Shown here in pieces: positions 43,328 through 54,132 of a stretch of DNA of 64,000 nucleotides. A model generated the notes under the pieces. The model saw only the letters and a list, made by a program, of their open reading frames with translations, was not told the origin of the DNA and searched no databases. The DNA is from Arthrobacter horti (lineage in GTDB: Bacteria > Actinomycetota > Actinomycetes > Actinomycetales > Micrococcaceae): contig NZ_JAVALS010000002.1 of NCBI RefSeq assembly GCF_030731045.1, positions 248,001 through 312,000 on the forward strand, in the 5' to 3' direction. The position numbers and the translations under genes are program-made. Every line of letters starts with the position of its first letter. The stretch's first letter is position 1.

Positions 43328-44728
43328 TCACATCTTTCGTCCGACGTCGGAGGTCGTTGCCGTCACCTGATTCGGATCATTCGTGATGAACCGCTGCATG
43401 GACGCGTCATTCTGGTAGTTCGCGAGCGGCGCCACGTTCATGTGATCCGCCACCGATCGCGCGTAGTTGTTGAAATCATGGTTTCCCGCCGCGTCCAGGG
43501 CCCCGACTCCTGGGGGATCGGGCAGGGTCACCACGGTTCCATTATTGTCCCGTGCCCACGGCATGATCCCGAAGGGTCCAGGTCCCGGCTTCGCGTTGCC
43601 AAGGTCCAGCCTCGGAACGACGTCGGTGGCATGCTGGATCTCCAGCGTGTGAATGCCGTCCGGGATGTGAGTCGAATCCACCGGCGATCCGTAGGTCATC
43701 ACGTTGGTGACATTGAAGCGGTCCCGGAATTCGGAATCCGAGGCCAGCGCAGCGGCCGTCATGCCGCCCTGGGAATGGCCCACGAGCATCACCGGTGCGT
43801 CGGCGGGGATCCCGGCCTTCTCCATCGCCCGCTCGACGGCCTGGCTCATGGTGGACATGCCACCCGACGCCGTGACCAGGTTGCCCGTGAGGTCCATGGG
43901 GGTGGAACCGCTCAACGGGTTCCACGTCTGTGTGCCCGGAATGCTGACGATGTAGGCGGGCCCGTTCCCGTCATGCTTGTCCACGGCGGTGATGCGGACG
44001 GCGTTGTCCGGAGTGCCTGGGCGCCCGCTGTCCTGGTAGGCGGCGGATACCCCGCTCATGATGTTCGACAGGCTGTTCGGCACAGGGGTGTCGTCGTATC
44101 CCTTGACCGAATTGTGCATCCCGGCCACACCGACGTGATGCGGATCGCCGGCGGCCGGTGTCCCGTCATCGAAGATGTGCGGATTGACCAGACCGTCCGT
44201 CAGGCCGGTGACGCCCAGATTGATCGACGATCCGAGCAGATTCAATCCACCGGCCACCAGCTGGGTGATCGAGGGCGGTTCACCGTGGATCAGCGCGTCG
44301 AGGCCCATGCGCCCGAAGTTCCCGAGCGCATCCAGCTCCTCCCGGCCGGCGCCCAGGAGGTTGTGCAGCGGAGAGCGTTCGTCGTTCAGGAGCCAGCCAC
44401 CGGCGCCGGTGAGCCAGCCGGGCAAGCCTCCGTGATGACCGCCGGAACCGCCGGAAGTCCCGCCGCCGGATTGGCTGGCTTGCTCCTGTTGCCGGACCTG
44501 TTCTTTCATGGTCCGCGACGCCTGGTGCAGGGCGTTCGACGCCGAAAGCAGGGTCTGCCGGTGACCGTTCCAGTCCCGCTTGAATCCTTGCGCGTCCGGG
44601 CCGTCCCACGGGCTCGAGGACAGCAGCGAGCTGAGTTCCTTGCTCAGCTGCATGAGTGTGTCCGCACCCTGGTCCAGCTTCTTCCCCAGGGCCTTGCCCT
44701 GCTCGACGTCCATCCCATAGATGCTCAT
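43328..44728 (-). CDS. WXG100-like domain alpha/beta hydrolase
   Basis: 466 residues from the ATG at 44728. The N-terminal 100 residues are helical with SPWDGPDAQGFKRDW, a WxG turn like that of WXG100/ESX secretion substrates, followed by a Gly/Ser-rich linker. The C-terminal part is an alpha/beta hydrolase: PVMLVGHSQGGMTAAALA carries the nucleophile elbow Ser, with Asp and His candidates in DVVPRLDL and SVADHM. It looks like a secreted or surface esterase exported by a type VII-like route. Its ATG overlaps the upstream gene stop; a lipoprotein follows. Confidence 0.8.
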   Translation of the reverse strand: MSIYGMDVEQGKALGKKLDQGADTLMQLSKELSSLLSSSPWDGPDAQGFKRDWNGHRQTLLSASNALHQASRTMKEQVRQQEQASQSGGGTSGGSGGHHGGLPGWLTGAGGWLLNDERSPLHNLLGAGREELDALGNFGRMGLDALIHGEPPSITQLVAGGLNLLGSSINLGVTGLTDGLVNPHIFDDGTPAAGDPHHVGVAGMHNSVKGYDDTPVPNSLSNIMSGVSAAYQDSGRPGTPDNAVRITAVDKHDGNGPAYIVSIPGTQTWNPLSGSTPMDLTGNLVTASGGMSTMSQAVERAMEKAGIPADAPVMLVGHSQGGMTAAALASDSEFRDRFNVTNVMTYGSPVDSTHIPDGIHTLEIQHATDVVPRLDLGNAKPGPGPFGIMPWARDNNGTVVTLPDPPGVGALDAAGNHDFNNYARSVADHMNVAPLANYQNDASMQRFITNDPNQVTATTSDVGRKM

Positions 44729-45501
44729 GCGCCCACCCCCGCCGTGGCGGCGCCGCGGAGGAAGTCCCACGCTCCCAGCACATCCCATACCAGCTCCCGG
44801 GCGATCGCGCCAGGCTCGCGGGGGAGGAGCACGACGCCGGCCGGCTCACCTTCCGCGCTGGTCACGCCGTCCGCGTGGGGCACCGTCTTCACCTCGGCCA
44901 GGCGGTCGGTGAGGATCCAGAGGTGGGAACTCTGCGAGCTTGCCGTGCTGACGGCGGTCTGAACCGTGGCGCGGCCCGTGGCATCCAGCTCCGCCGCCAT
45001 CGCGGGAGAGACCGCGATGCGTTCCTCGGTGCCGAGGGCCGGCATCGCGGTGGACGTCAGCTCGGGCAGCTCCGGCATGGAGCGGGACACCACCTCCCAC
45101 AGCGCGTCCTGCGGGAACAGGGCCACGGTCATCCGCTCGGCGATGCCGTCCACGGCGATCTCCCCGCCGGCTTCCGCATGGACGCTCCGGGCGGTGGTGC
45201 GGGCCAGGCCGCGCCCCTCGAACAAGCCGATGTCGCAGTGCGAGGAGACGCCGCCCGTGCGCGTCACGACGCTCGCGGTGACCGGAGCTTCGGAGGCGCG
45301 GCGGATGGTGTCCCGCCAGTCCTCGGTGAGCGCGCCGTCGTCGTCGGTCAGGCCCAGTGCGCGGAGCTCCTGCTCCAGTGCTGGGAGGGAGTCCGCGGGC
45401 AGTCCGGCGGGGGCTTCCGAGGGCCCGCCGGCCTTCGACACGGCGAGGGCCCAGCTCAGGATGTTCATTTCGATGGATATTTCAGGCTGCAGGGCGGCCA
45501 T
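44725..45501 (-). CDS. Conserved hypothetical, possible ESX-type chaperone
   Basis: 258 residues with no signal peptide. Segments such as ALTEDWRDTIRRASEAPVTA and GGVSSHCDIGLFEGRGLA then a C-terminal PGAIARELVWDVLGAW recall the long alpha-beta fold of EspG-type chaperones that keep ESX substrates soluble. The similarity is weak. The stop overlaps the ATG of the WXG100-like hydrolase gene by 3 bases, so the two proteins are translationally coupled, which fits a chaperone-substrate pair. Otherwise unknown. Confidence 0.7.
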   Translation of the reverse strand: MAALQPEISIEMNILSWALAVSKAGGPSEAPAGLPADSLPALEQELRALGLTDDDGALTEDWRDTIRRASEAPVTASVVTRTGGVSSHCDIGLFEGRGLARTTARSVHAEAGGEIAVDGIAERMTVALFPQDALWEVVSRSMPELPELTSTAMPALGTEERIAVSPAMAAELDATGRATVQTAVSTASSQSSHLWILTDRLAEVKTVPHADGVTSAEGEPAGVVLLPREPGAIARELVWDVLGAWDFLRGAATAGVGA

Positions 45502-45571
45502 GGTGTCTCCGTCAGGGGTGCGAGGTGGTGGTGAGTGCTGGCCTCACCGTATCCCGGGGCCGTCTCCGCCG

Positions 45572-45593
45572 CCATGGGCAGGGGTGCCCATGG
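45572..45593. repeat. Perfect hairpin in divergent intergenic region
   Basis: CCATGGGCA and TGCCCATGG form a 9-bp stem around a GGGG loop, between divergent genes and 5' of the candidate structured leader. Could be a leader element or an operator. Confidence 0.4.
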
Positions 45594-45598
45594 GGATG

Positions 45599-45702
45599 AC
45601 CGTGAAACAATGGTGGGCGGCGAAACCGAGACGGTCGCCGAGCTAGTGCTAATACAGCGGGGCTTCACGGCCCTGGCGAACCACTATTGGAATGAGATCC
45701 CC
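45599..45702 (+). promoter_or_regulatory. Candidate structured 5' leader (riboswitch-like) of queuosine-precursor transporter
   Basis: A 9-bp closing helix pairs CAATGGTGG (45608-45616) with CCACTATTG (45681-45689), with one G-U. Inside are GGCG/CGCC (45619-45639) and GGGC-TTCACG-GCCC (45660-45673) hairpins. The loop TTCACG and the next G can pair with CCGTGAA (45599-45605) upstream of the closing helix, a seven-base pseudoknot candidate. The ribosome site GGAATGAG lies just after the closing helix. An alternative pairing of GACCGT (45597) with ACGGTC (45631) could compete. This design fits translational control by a queuosine-precursor sensor. I do not recognise a known class. Confidence 0.5.
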
Positions 45703-46401
45703 ATGAGCGCGAACGCGCAGGCCACTGTGGCCACGGGCAAGGCCCGGTACGCATCCATCGGCAGCCCCTTCTTCGGCATCCTGCTCGCGATCATGGCGGT
45801 GATCGTCATCCTGTCCAATATCGGCGCGTCCAAGGGCGTGGTCTTCGGCCCGATCGTCACCGATGGCGGCTTCTTCCTCTTCCCGCTCGCCTACGTCCTG
45901 GGCGATGTGATCTCCGAGGTCTACGGCTTCAAGGTGGCCCGCAAGGCCATCATCACCACCTTCGTCATCTCGGTCTTCGCCTCCCTGAGCTACTGGGTGA
46001 TCATCGCTCTGCCGGGCTTCGACGACGACTACGGCCGTGCCAAGCAGGCCGCACTGGAAGGCGCGCTCGGCCCGGTCCCGCAGATCGTCCTGGCCTCCCT
46101 GGTGGCCTTCCTGGCCGGCCAGACCATCAACTCCTGGATCCTGGTGAGGATGAAGGCGCGCTCCGGGGAGAAGACCCTGTGGGCGCGCCTGATGGGCTCT
46201 TCCGGCGTGGGCGAGTTCGTGGACACGCTCATCTTCTGCTCCATCGCCGCGCCGGTCATCGGCATCACGGACGCACCCACCTTCATCAACTACGTACTGG
46301 TGGGCTTCCTCTACAAGACCCTGGTGGAGTACGCATTGATTCCGGTCACGGCCCTGGTCATCCGCGCGATCAAGCGTCGCGAACCGAGCTACGGCGCCTG
46401 A
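45703..46401 (+). CDS. Queuosine precursor transporter (YhhQ/VUT family)
   Basis: 232 residues with about six transmembrane helices. FFLFPLAYVLGDVISEVYGF is the family signature and the C-terminal region has FVDTLIFCSIAAPVIG. YhhQ-family (COG1738) proteins import preQ0, preQ1 or queuine for the tRNA modification queuosine. No preQ1 synthesis genes are present, while tgt lies at 49211-50491, so salvage is likely. The start was placed at the ATG after GGAATGAG; an in-frame ATG at 45610 lies inside the candidate structured leader and is disfavoured. Confidence 0.9.
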   Translation: MSANAQATVATGKARYASIGSPFFGILLAIMAVIVILSNIGASKGVVFGPIVTDGGFFLFPLAYVLGDVISEVYGFKVARKAIITTFVISVFASLSYWVIIALPGFDDDYGRAKQAALEGALGPVPQIVLASLVAFLAGQTINSWILVRMKARSGEKTLWARLMGSSGVGEFVDTLIFCSIAAPVIGITDAPTFINYVLVGFLYKTLVEYALIPVTALVIRAIKRREPSYGA

Positions 46402-46406
46402 GCCCC

Positions 46407-46504
46407 GGGGAGCGGGTGCTGTGAATACCGGCCGCCCGGTATGATCCATTCGGTGGAAGTAAGCCCGTGGCACATATCCGGGCCCGCCGCATCGCCCGCT
46501 CCCC
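46407..46504 (+). promoter_or_regulatory. Leader/promoter region of the TM2 gene with nested stems
   Basis: GGGGAGCGGG (46407) pairs with CCCGCTCCCC (46495) over ten bases. Enclosed are a perfect 7-bp hairpin around 46425-46442 (ATACCGG/CCGGTAT), UCCA-UUCGG-UGGA, and GCCCG/CGGGC. GAAAGG follows as ribosome site. Alternatively TATGAT at 46440 is a -10 box and the ATACCGG dyad a protein-binding operator. The two readings cannot be separated from sequence. Confidence 0.35.
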
Positions 46505-46516
46505 GAAAGGCCCCTC

Positions 46517-47506
46517 ATGAGCAACCCGTATCCTCCCGCCGGCGAGCCCGGCAGCACCTCGGTCCCGCCGGTTCCCCCTGTCCCGCCTGCTCCGTACGGC
46601 GCACCGCAGGCCGCGACTCCGCCGTACGGAGCCCCGACGCAGTACGGAGCCCCCACCCAGTACGGAGCCCCCACCCAGTTCGCGCCGTCGGCCCCTGAGG
46701 CCGAGGGCTCCAAGTCGTTCGTGGTCACGTGGATCCTCGCCCTCCTGCTCGGCAGCCTCGGCATCGACCGCTTCTACCTCGGCAAGATCGGGACCGGCAT
46801 CGTCAAGCTGGTGACCGCCGGCGGCTTCGGCATCTGGTCCCTGATCGACCTGATTCTGGTCCTTCTCGGCAAGCAGCGTGACAAGCAGGGCTTCGCGCTC
46901 CGCGGCTACCAGCAGCACAAGGCCGTGGCGCTGATCGTGTCCATCGTGTGGGTGATCCTCGGCGGTGTCGGCGGAATTGTGGCCGGTGCCACGGCTTCGT
47001 CGATCGCGCTCCAGACGGCGGCCGGGATCCAGAAGCCCATCGACACCACCTCCACGGACGGCGCCACGGATGGCGCCTCCACCGGCACGGGCAGCCAGGC
47101 TGACGGTGGGTCCTCCACCACGGTGAAGCAGGGCAGTCCGATCCCGCTGGACATGGGCGACGGCAAGAAGGCCGAGCTGACCATCAATGGCATGAAGTTC
47201 GTGAAGTCGATCGATTCCGTGGACGCGTTCAACGGCGGCTACCTGATCATGGACGTGACCTGGAAGAGCGTCGCGGGCGCCACCGATCCCCAGCCCACCC
47301 TCGGTTTCCAGGCCAAGGACAGCGCCGGGCACACGACGTTCGCGCAGCACCTCGACGATTCGGTCCTGAAGGACGGCGCCGTGCCGGAAGGCCAGGAGGT
47401 CAAGGGCTACGTGGTGTTCGACATCGCCCCGGGCAAGACCGCGATCACGGTCAAGGACAGCAGCTTCGCCAAGGACGCACTGACGCTGTACGTCAACGCA
47501 GGCTGA
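46517..47506 (+). CDS. TM2-domain protein with extracytoplasmic domain
   Basis: 329 residues. A Pro-rich N-terminus holds three near-identical 18-base repeats coding for GAPTQY units (about 46620-46680). A TM2 domain follows (SFVVTWILALLLGSLGIDRF and then YLGKIGTGIVKLVTAGGFGI), then a third hydrophobic helix, a Thr/Ser/Gly linker and a C-terminal beta-sandwich-like domain (KKAELTINGMKFVKSI, VKGYVVFDIAPGKTAITVKD) resembling DUF4352. TM2 proteins are membrane anchors of unknown role. The beta domain would be outside the cell. Confidence 0.85.
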   Translation: MSNPYPPAGEPGSTSVPPVPPVPPAPYGAPQAATPPYGAPTQYGAPTQYGAPTQFAPSAPEAEGSKSFVVTWILALLLGSLGIDRFYLGKIGTGIVKLVTAGGFGIWSLIDLILVLLGKQRDKQGFALRGYQQHKAVALIVSIVWVILGGVGGIVAGATASSIALQTAAGIQKPIDTTSTDGATDGASTGTGSQADGGSSTTVKQGSPIPLDMGDGKKAELTINGMKFVKSIDSVDAFNGGYLIMDVTWKSVAGATDPQPTLGFQAKDSAGHTTFAQHLDDSVLKDGAVPEGQEVKGYVVFDIAPGKTAITVKDSSFAKDALTLYVNAG

Positions 47507-47522
47507 CCGCTCAGCAAGCGCG

Positions 47523-47564
47523 CGACGGCGGTGGGTCACCTTCCCAGGTGGCCCACCGCCGTCG
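47523..47564. terminator. Terminator hairpin after TM2 gene
   Basis: 19-base arms CGACGGCGGTGGG... with one mismatch around a TCCC loop, followed by TCGTTCC. It lies 17 bases after the TM2 stop. The outer arm shares the CGACGG/CCGTCG type with three other intergenic hairpins in the window. Confidence 0.65.
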
Positions 47565-47695
47565 TCGTTCCGTCAGTCCGCGCCGTCAGCGTCCGCGTGA
47601 ACAATATGACCAATACCTCTCCGCCGCGGGAGGTGCGCCGGTAGCGTGGCCCGCGGCTGTGGCACATCGGTGCGCCGCGGGGAAGAGGTGGAGGA

Positions 47696-49012
47696 ATGTC
47701 CGGAACGCGCGTCACCGCCCCGGCGAAGCAGCCCACCATGGGCCGCGCCGTCGCGAACATCCTGAAGGGCTCGGCGGGCAACCTGATCGAGTGGTACGAC
47801 CTCTACGTCTACGCCGCCTTCTCCTCCTACTTCGCGAGCTCGTTCTTCAACGGCAAGGACCCCGTCCAGGCGCAGATCGACGCCTACCTGACCTTCGCCC
47901 TGACCTTCCTCATGCGGCCGGTGGGCTCCTGGTTCTTCGGCCGCTACGCAGACCGGAAGGGCCGCCGCGCCGCGCTCACTCTGTCTGTCAGCCTCATGGG
48001 CCTGGGGTCCCTGATGGTCGCTGCGCTGCCCACCGCCGCGCAGATCGGCGTCTGGGCCACCGTCCTGATGTACGCCTCGCGGCTCCTCCAGGGCTTCTCA
48101 GTGGGCGGCGAGTACGGTACCAGCGCCACCTACATGAGTGAGGCGGCGGTCAGCGGCAAGCGCGGATTCTTCTCCAGCTTCCAGTACGTGACCTTGGTGG
48201 GCGGGCAGGTCCTGGCCCTGCTGACCCTCGTGATCCTGCAGCAGACCCTGGGCGAGGCTGAGCTGAAGGCCTGGGGCTGGCGCATCCCATTCGTGATCGG
48301 GGCCGTGGCGTCCCTAGTGGTGCTCTGGCTGCGGCGCACCATGGACGAGACCATCACCAGCGAACAGCGCGCCGCCACGCAGGCCCCCGGCGATGCCCAG
48401 CCCGGCACCCTGAAGCTCCTGTTCACCAAGCACTGGAAGCAGTTCCTGGTGGTGGTGTTCTTCACCATGGGCGGCACCTGTGCGTTCTACCTGTACACGA
48501 CGTACATCCTCAGCTACATGAACAACGTCTCCCACATCCCGAAGGCGCAGACCTCCGTGATCAACTTCTGGGCGCTGCTGCTGTTCATGCTGATCCAGCC
48601 GCTGTTCGGGCTGCTGTCCGACCGGATCGGCCGCCGGACCCTGCTGATCGTCTTCGGCGTCCTGGGCACGGTGTTCACCTGGCCCATCATGTCCACGCTG
48701 GCCACCGTGCGGGACCCGTTCCCGGCCTTCCTGCTCATGGTGGCGGCGCTGCTGATCGTGGTGAACTACACCTCGGTCAACGCGATCATGAAGGCCGAAC
48801 TGTTCCCGTCCTCGGTCCGTGCGCTCGGCGTGGGGCTGGGGTATGCGGTGGCGAACTCGCTGTTCGGCGGCACCACCCCGCTGATCGGGGAGTGGCTCTC
48901 CTCCGCCGGGCACAAGGAATGGCTCTTCACCTACGTGACCATCACCATCGCCCTGTCCCTGGTGGTGTACATCTTCTTCCTGCCGAAGGACCGGCCGGAA
49001 GACCTCGACTGA
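47696..49012 (+). CDS. MFS transporter, metabolite:H+ symporter (MHS) family, KgtP-like
   Basis: 438 residues, 12 helices. The N-terminal GNLIEWYDLYVYAAFSSYFA and the loop GRYADRKGRRAALTLSVSLM are signatures of the MHS subfamily, which imports 2-oxoglutarate, citrate, proline-betaine or shikimate with protons. VGGEYGTSATYMSEAA is the second-loop motif. The closest pattern is 2-oxoglutarate permease-like. It starts 13 bases after the GGGGAAGAGG ribosome region and is followed by two hairpins. Confidence 0.88.
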   Translation: MSGTRVTAPAKQPTMGRAVANILKGSAGNLIEWYDLYVYAAFSSYFASSFFNGKDPVQAQIDAYLTFALTFLMRPVGSWFFGRYADRKGRRAALTLSVSLMGLGSLMVAALPTAAQIGVWATVLMYASRLLQGFSVGGEYGTSATYMSEAAVSGKRGFFSSFQYVTLVGGQVLALLTLVILQQTLGEAELKAWGWRIPFVIGAVASLVVLWLRRTMDETITSEQRAATQAPGDAQPGTLKLLFTKHWKQFLVVVFFTMGGTCAFYLYTTYILSYMNNVSHIPKAQTSVINFWALLLFMLIQPLFGLLSDRIGRRTLLIVFGVLGTVFTWPIMSTLATVRDPFPAFLLMVAALLIVVNYTSVNAIMKAELFPSSVRALGVGLGYAVANSLFGGTTPLIGEWLSSAGHKEWLFTYVTITIALSLVVYIFFLPKDRPEDLD

Positions 49013-49039
49013 CGCAGTCACCCCCCAGACGGCGTTCAG

Positions 49040-49119
49040 ACGACGACGGCGTGTGGCGCTCAGGTGCGCAGACCTCCCCCCGGTCTATCGGCACCAGAGT
49101 GGCCGCGCGCCGTCGTCGT
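49040..49119. terminator. Large imperfect hairpin between convergent genes
   Basis: Outer arms ACGACGACGGCG and CGCCGTCGTCGT (12 bp perfect) enclose inner stems GGTGC/GCACC and GACC/GGTC. It lies between the convergent MHS transporter and tgt. The outer arm sequence is shared with the hairpins at 3990 and 23925. Confidence 0.55.
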
Positions 49120-49131
49120 ATCCGTGCTCTC

Positions 49132-49196
49132 CCAACTGGTCGGGAGTATCTGTTGCTTTGGCGCCGTTAGAACGACAGATGGTCCCGACCAGTTGG
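49132..49196. repeat. Intergenic palindrome 5
   Basis: Arms CCAACTGGTCGGG/CCCGACCAGTTGG (13 bp perfect) and, after a 3-base gap, ATCTGT/ACAGAT, with a 21-base centre. It is 14 bases beyond the tgt stop codon (minus strand) and differs in sequence from the other palindromes. Confidence 0.7.
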
Positions 49197-49210
49197 AGGG
49201 CGCCGCGCGT

Positions 49211-51983
<2,773 letters not shown>

Positions 51984-52032
51984 GATTCGCCGATGTCCCG
52001 GGCTCTTCGTCACGGACCCGGGGCTCGCCTTT

Positions 52033-52680
52033 TCAGGCTTCCCCGGTCACCCGAGGCTGCCGTGTCTTGCGCGGCAGCGGGTACATGTCGCCCACCGCCG
52101 ACGTCGGGCGCTCCCACAGGCCCTCGACCGCGGTGGCGCCATGGCGACCCGCCAGCGCGATCACGATCTCCGCGCACACCCGGGCGTCGTCCCCGGCATC
52201 GTGGTGCCGGAAACCGGAGACACCCAGTTCGGCGGCCACGATCGGCAGCTTGTACTTCGGCAGGTCCAGCAGTCGCTGTGCCAGCCGGAAGGAACAGTAC
52301 ACCTCCCGTCCCGGGAACGGATGACCGGTATGTTCGCCCGCCTTCCGGATGACTGAAGCGTCGAAAGCCGCATTGTGGGCCACCAGATGATCGCCTCCGA
52401 CGTAGGAGGCGATCTGCTCCGCCGACTCTTCCCACCCCGGTGCCGTGGCGACGTCGACGGCCCGGATGCCATGGATCGCTGTGTTGAACGAATCGAACCA
52501 ACGCACCGGTTCCGGAGGGGCGATGAGCCAGGACGTCGTGTCCACCACCGCTCCGCCGATGACCTTGGCCAGCCCGACCGCGCACACGGACCCTCGGTCC
52601 GAGTTGGCCGTCTCAAAATCGATGGCGGTGAAGTCCAGGCCGGACGCAGGGACGGATGCGAGAGAAGCGATGTTGTTCAT
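52033..52680 (-). CDS. 3'-5' exonuclease, DnaQ/DEDDh type
   Basis: 215 residues. The DEDDh active site is complete: FTAIDFETAN (Asp21, Glu23), LVAHNAAFDASVIR and GFRHHDAGDDAR, with the final His-Asp pair. It has no polymerase or BRCT partner domain. Small proteins of this sort act as DNA or RNA exonucleases in repair or turnover. The start at 52680 has GGGAGGGATC just upstream. Its neighbours show no clear link. Confidence 0.9.
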   Translation of the reverse strand: MNNIASLASVPASGLDFTAIDFETANSDRGSVCAVGLAKVIGGAVVDTTSWLIAPPEPVRWFDSFNTAIHGIRAVDVATAPGWEESAEQIASYVGGDHLVAHNAAFDASVIRKAGEHTGHPFPGREVYCSFRLAQRLLDLPKYKLPIVAAELGVSGFRHHDAGDDARVCAEIVIALAGRHGATAVEGLWERPTSAVGDMYPLPRKTRQPRVTGEA

Positions 52681-52836
52681 GATCCCTCCCATCATGACGT
52701 GAACCGGGAGCGGCAATGAAGTTCCGCGCCGGCCCACGGCCCGGAGAATTGCACAATGCGCGCCATGTTGCACTATATACAACAGCGCTGCGCCGTTGCT
52801 ACGGTCCCTTCCTATCGAAAAGAAGGGAACTTTCGT

Positions 52837-54132
52837 ATGACTCGCACCGCCCGTTTCACCGCCGCAACCGCGGCGCTGGCAGGACTCCTCGCCATCACTT
52901 CCTGCGGGGCGTCTGACCCGGCTCAGGCACCCAAGGCCGGCTCGACATCGACGTCGTGCCGCCAGCTGGATTCGACGCTCACCTGGCCGTCCGGCGTGAG
53001 GGAGAAGCTTCAGACCGCCATCGACGCGCACAGCACCTGCACCGGAACCTTCAAGGGCACCGTCGCCCCTGTCGCCATCTTCGACTGGGACAACACGGTG
53101 GTGAAGAACGACATCGGCTACGGCACCAACTTCTGGATGCTCCGCAACAACAAGATCCTGCAGCCGGAGAACAAGGACTGGAAGACCACCAGCCGCTACC
53201 TCACGGACGCGGCCGCGAGCGCGCTGAGCAAGGCCTGCGGCACCTCGACGCCGGCCGGGAAGCCGCTGGACACCGCCCACAACACCGGCTGCGCGGATGA
53301 GATCCTGGCCATCCTGGATGAGAAGACCCGTGCCGGCGACGAAGCCTTCCAGGGCTTCAACGCCCGGCGCATCACGGGAGCCTATGCCTGGGGGACCGCA
53401 CTGTCCGCGGGGTACAGCGAAGAGGAACTCGGTGCCTTCGCCACCGCCATGAAGCAGGAGAACCTGTCCGCCCCTGTGGGCGCCAAGCAGAAGGTCGGAT
53501 CGCAGGACATGGACGGCTACATCCGTGTCTACCCGCAGATCAAGGACCTGATCGCCACGCTCAAGGCCCACGGCGTGGTCCCCTGGGTGGTGTCAGCCTC
53601 CCCCGAGCCCATCGTCAAGGCGTGGTCCGGTGAGGCCGGCGTCGACACCGGGCACGTGGTGGGTGTCCGCAGCGTCTACGAGAACGGCCTCCAGACCACT
53701 CACCTCAAGGGCTGCGGCGGAGTCGCCGACGGCGACGACTCGGTCATGACCTACATCGACGGCAAGCGCTGCTGGGCCAACCAGGAGATCTTCGGCGTGC
53801 AGGGAGCGGCGGCCTTCGAGCAGCTCTCCGCGGAGAAGCGGCAGATCCTCGCCGCCGGCGACTCCGGCACGGACGTCACCTTCGTCGGTGACGCCACCGC
53901 GGCCCGGCTGGTCATCAACCGGAACAACACCGAGCTGATGTGCCGGGCCCTGGACAACGAGGGCGGCACCTGGCTCGTCACTCCGATGTTCATCAACCCG
54001 AAGCCTCAGCGGACCGATCCGTACCACTGCTCCACCAAGGGCTTCACCACGCCTGACAACAAGAAGGCCCCCATCACCAGGACCGATGGATCCGTCATCG
54101 CCGATCAGAGGGACAGCCAGAAGGATAGCTAG
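52837..54132 (+). CDS. Secreted HAD-superfamily phosphatase-like lipoprotein
   Basis: 431 residues. A lipoprotein signal ends ITSC with Cys23 as anchor. HAD motif I is IFDWDNTVVKND (Asp83, Asp85), motif II-like WVVSASPEP, and motif IV is AAGDSGTDVTFVGDA. Cys pairs in the mature part may form disulfides, fitting an extracytoplasmic location. It is related to phosphoserine-phosphatase-like hydrolases and may scavenge phosphate. The ATG at 52837 has AGAAGGGAA upstream. Confidence 0.85.
   Translation: MTRTARFTAATAALAGLLAITSCGASDPAQAPKAGSTSTSCRQLDSTLTWPSGVREKLQTAIDAHSTCTGTFKGTVAPVAIFDWDNTVVKNDIGYGTNFWMLRNNKILQPENKDWKTTSRYLTDAAASALSKACGTSTPAGKPLDTAHNTGCADEILAILDEKTRAGDEAFQGFNARRITGAYAWGTALSAGYSEEELGAFATAMKQENLSAPVGAKQKVGSQDMDGYIRVYPQIKDLIATLKAHGVVPWVVSASPEPIVKAWSGEAGVDTGHVVGVRSVYENGLQTTHLKGCGGVADGDDSVMTYIDGKRCWANQEIFGVQGAAAFEQLSAEKRQILAAGDSGTDVTFVGDATAARLVINRNNTELMCRALDNEGGTWLVTPMFINPKPQRTDPYHCSTKGFTTPDNKKAPITRTDGSVIADQRDSQKDS

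Noticed and set aside
45610-45702. N-terminal extension of the queuosine transporter from the ATG at 45610
   Set aside because: No ribosome site is seen, the extra residues have no membrane or family features, and the ATG lies inside a helix of the candidate leader.
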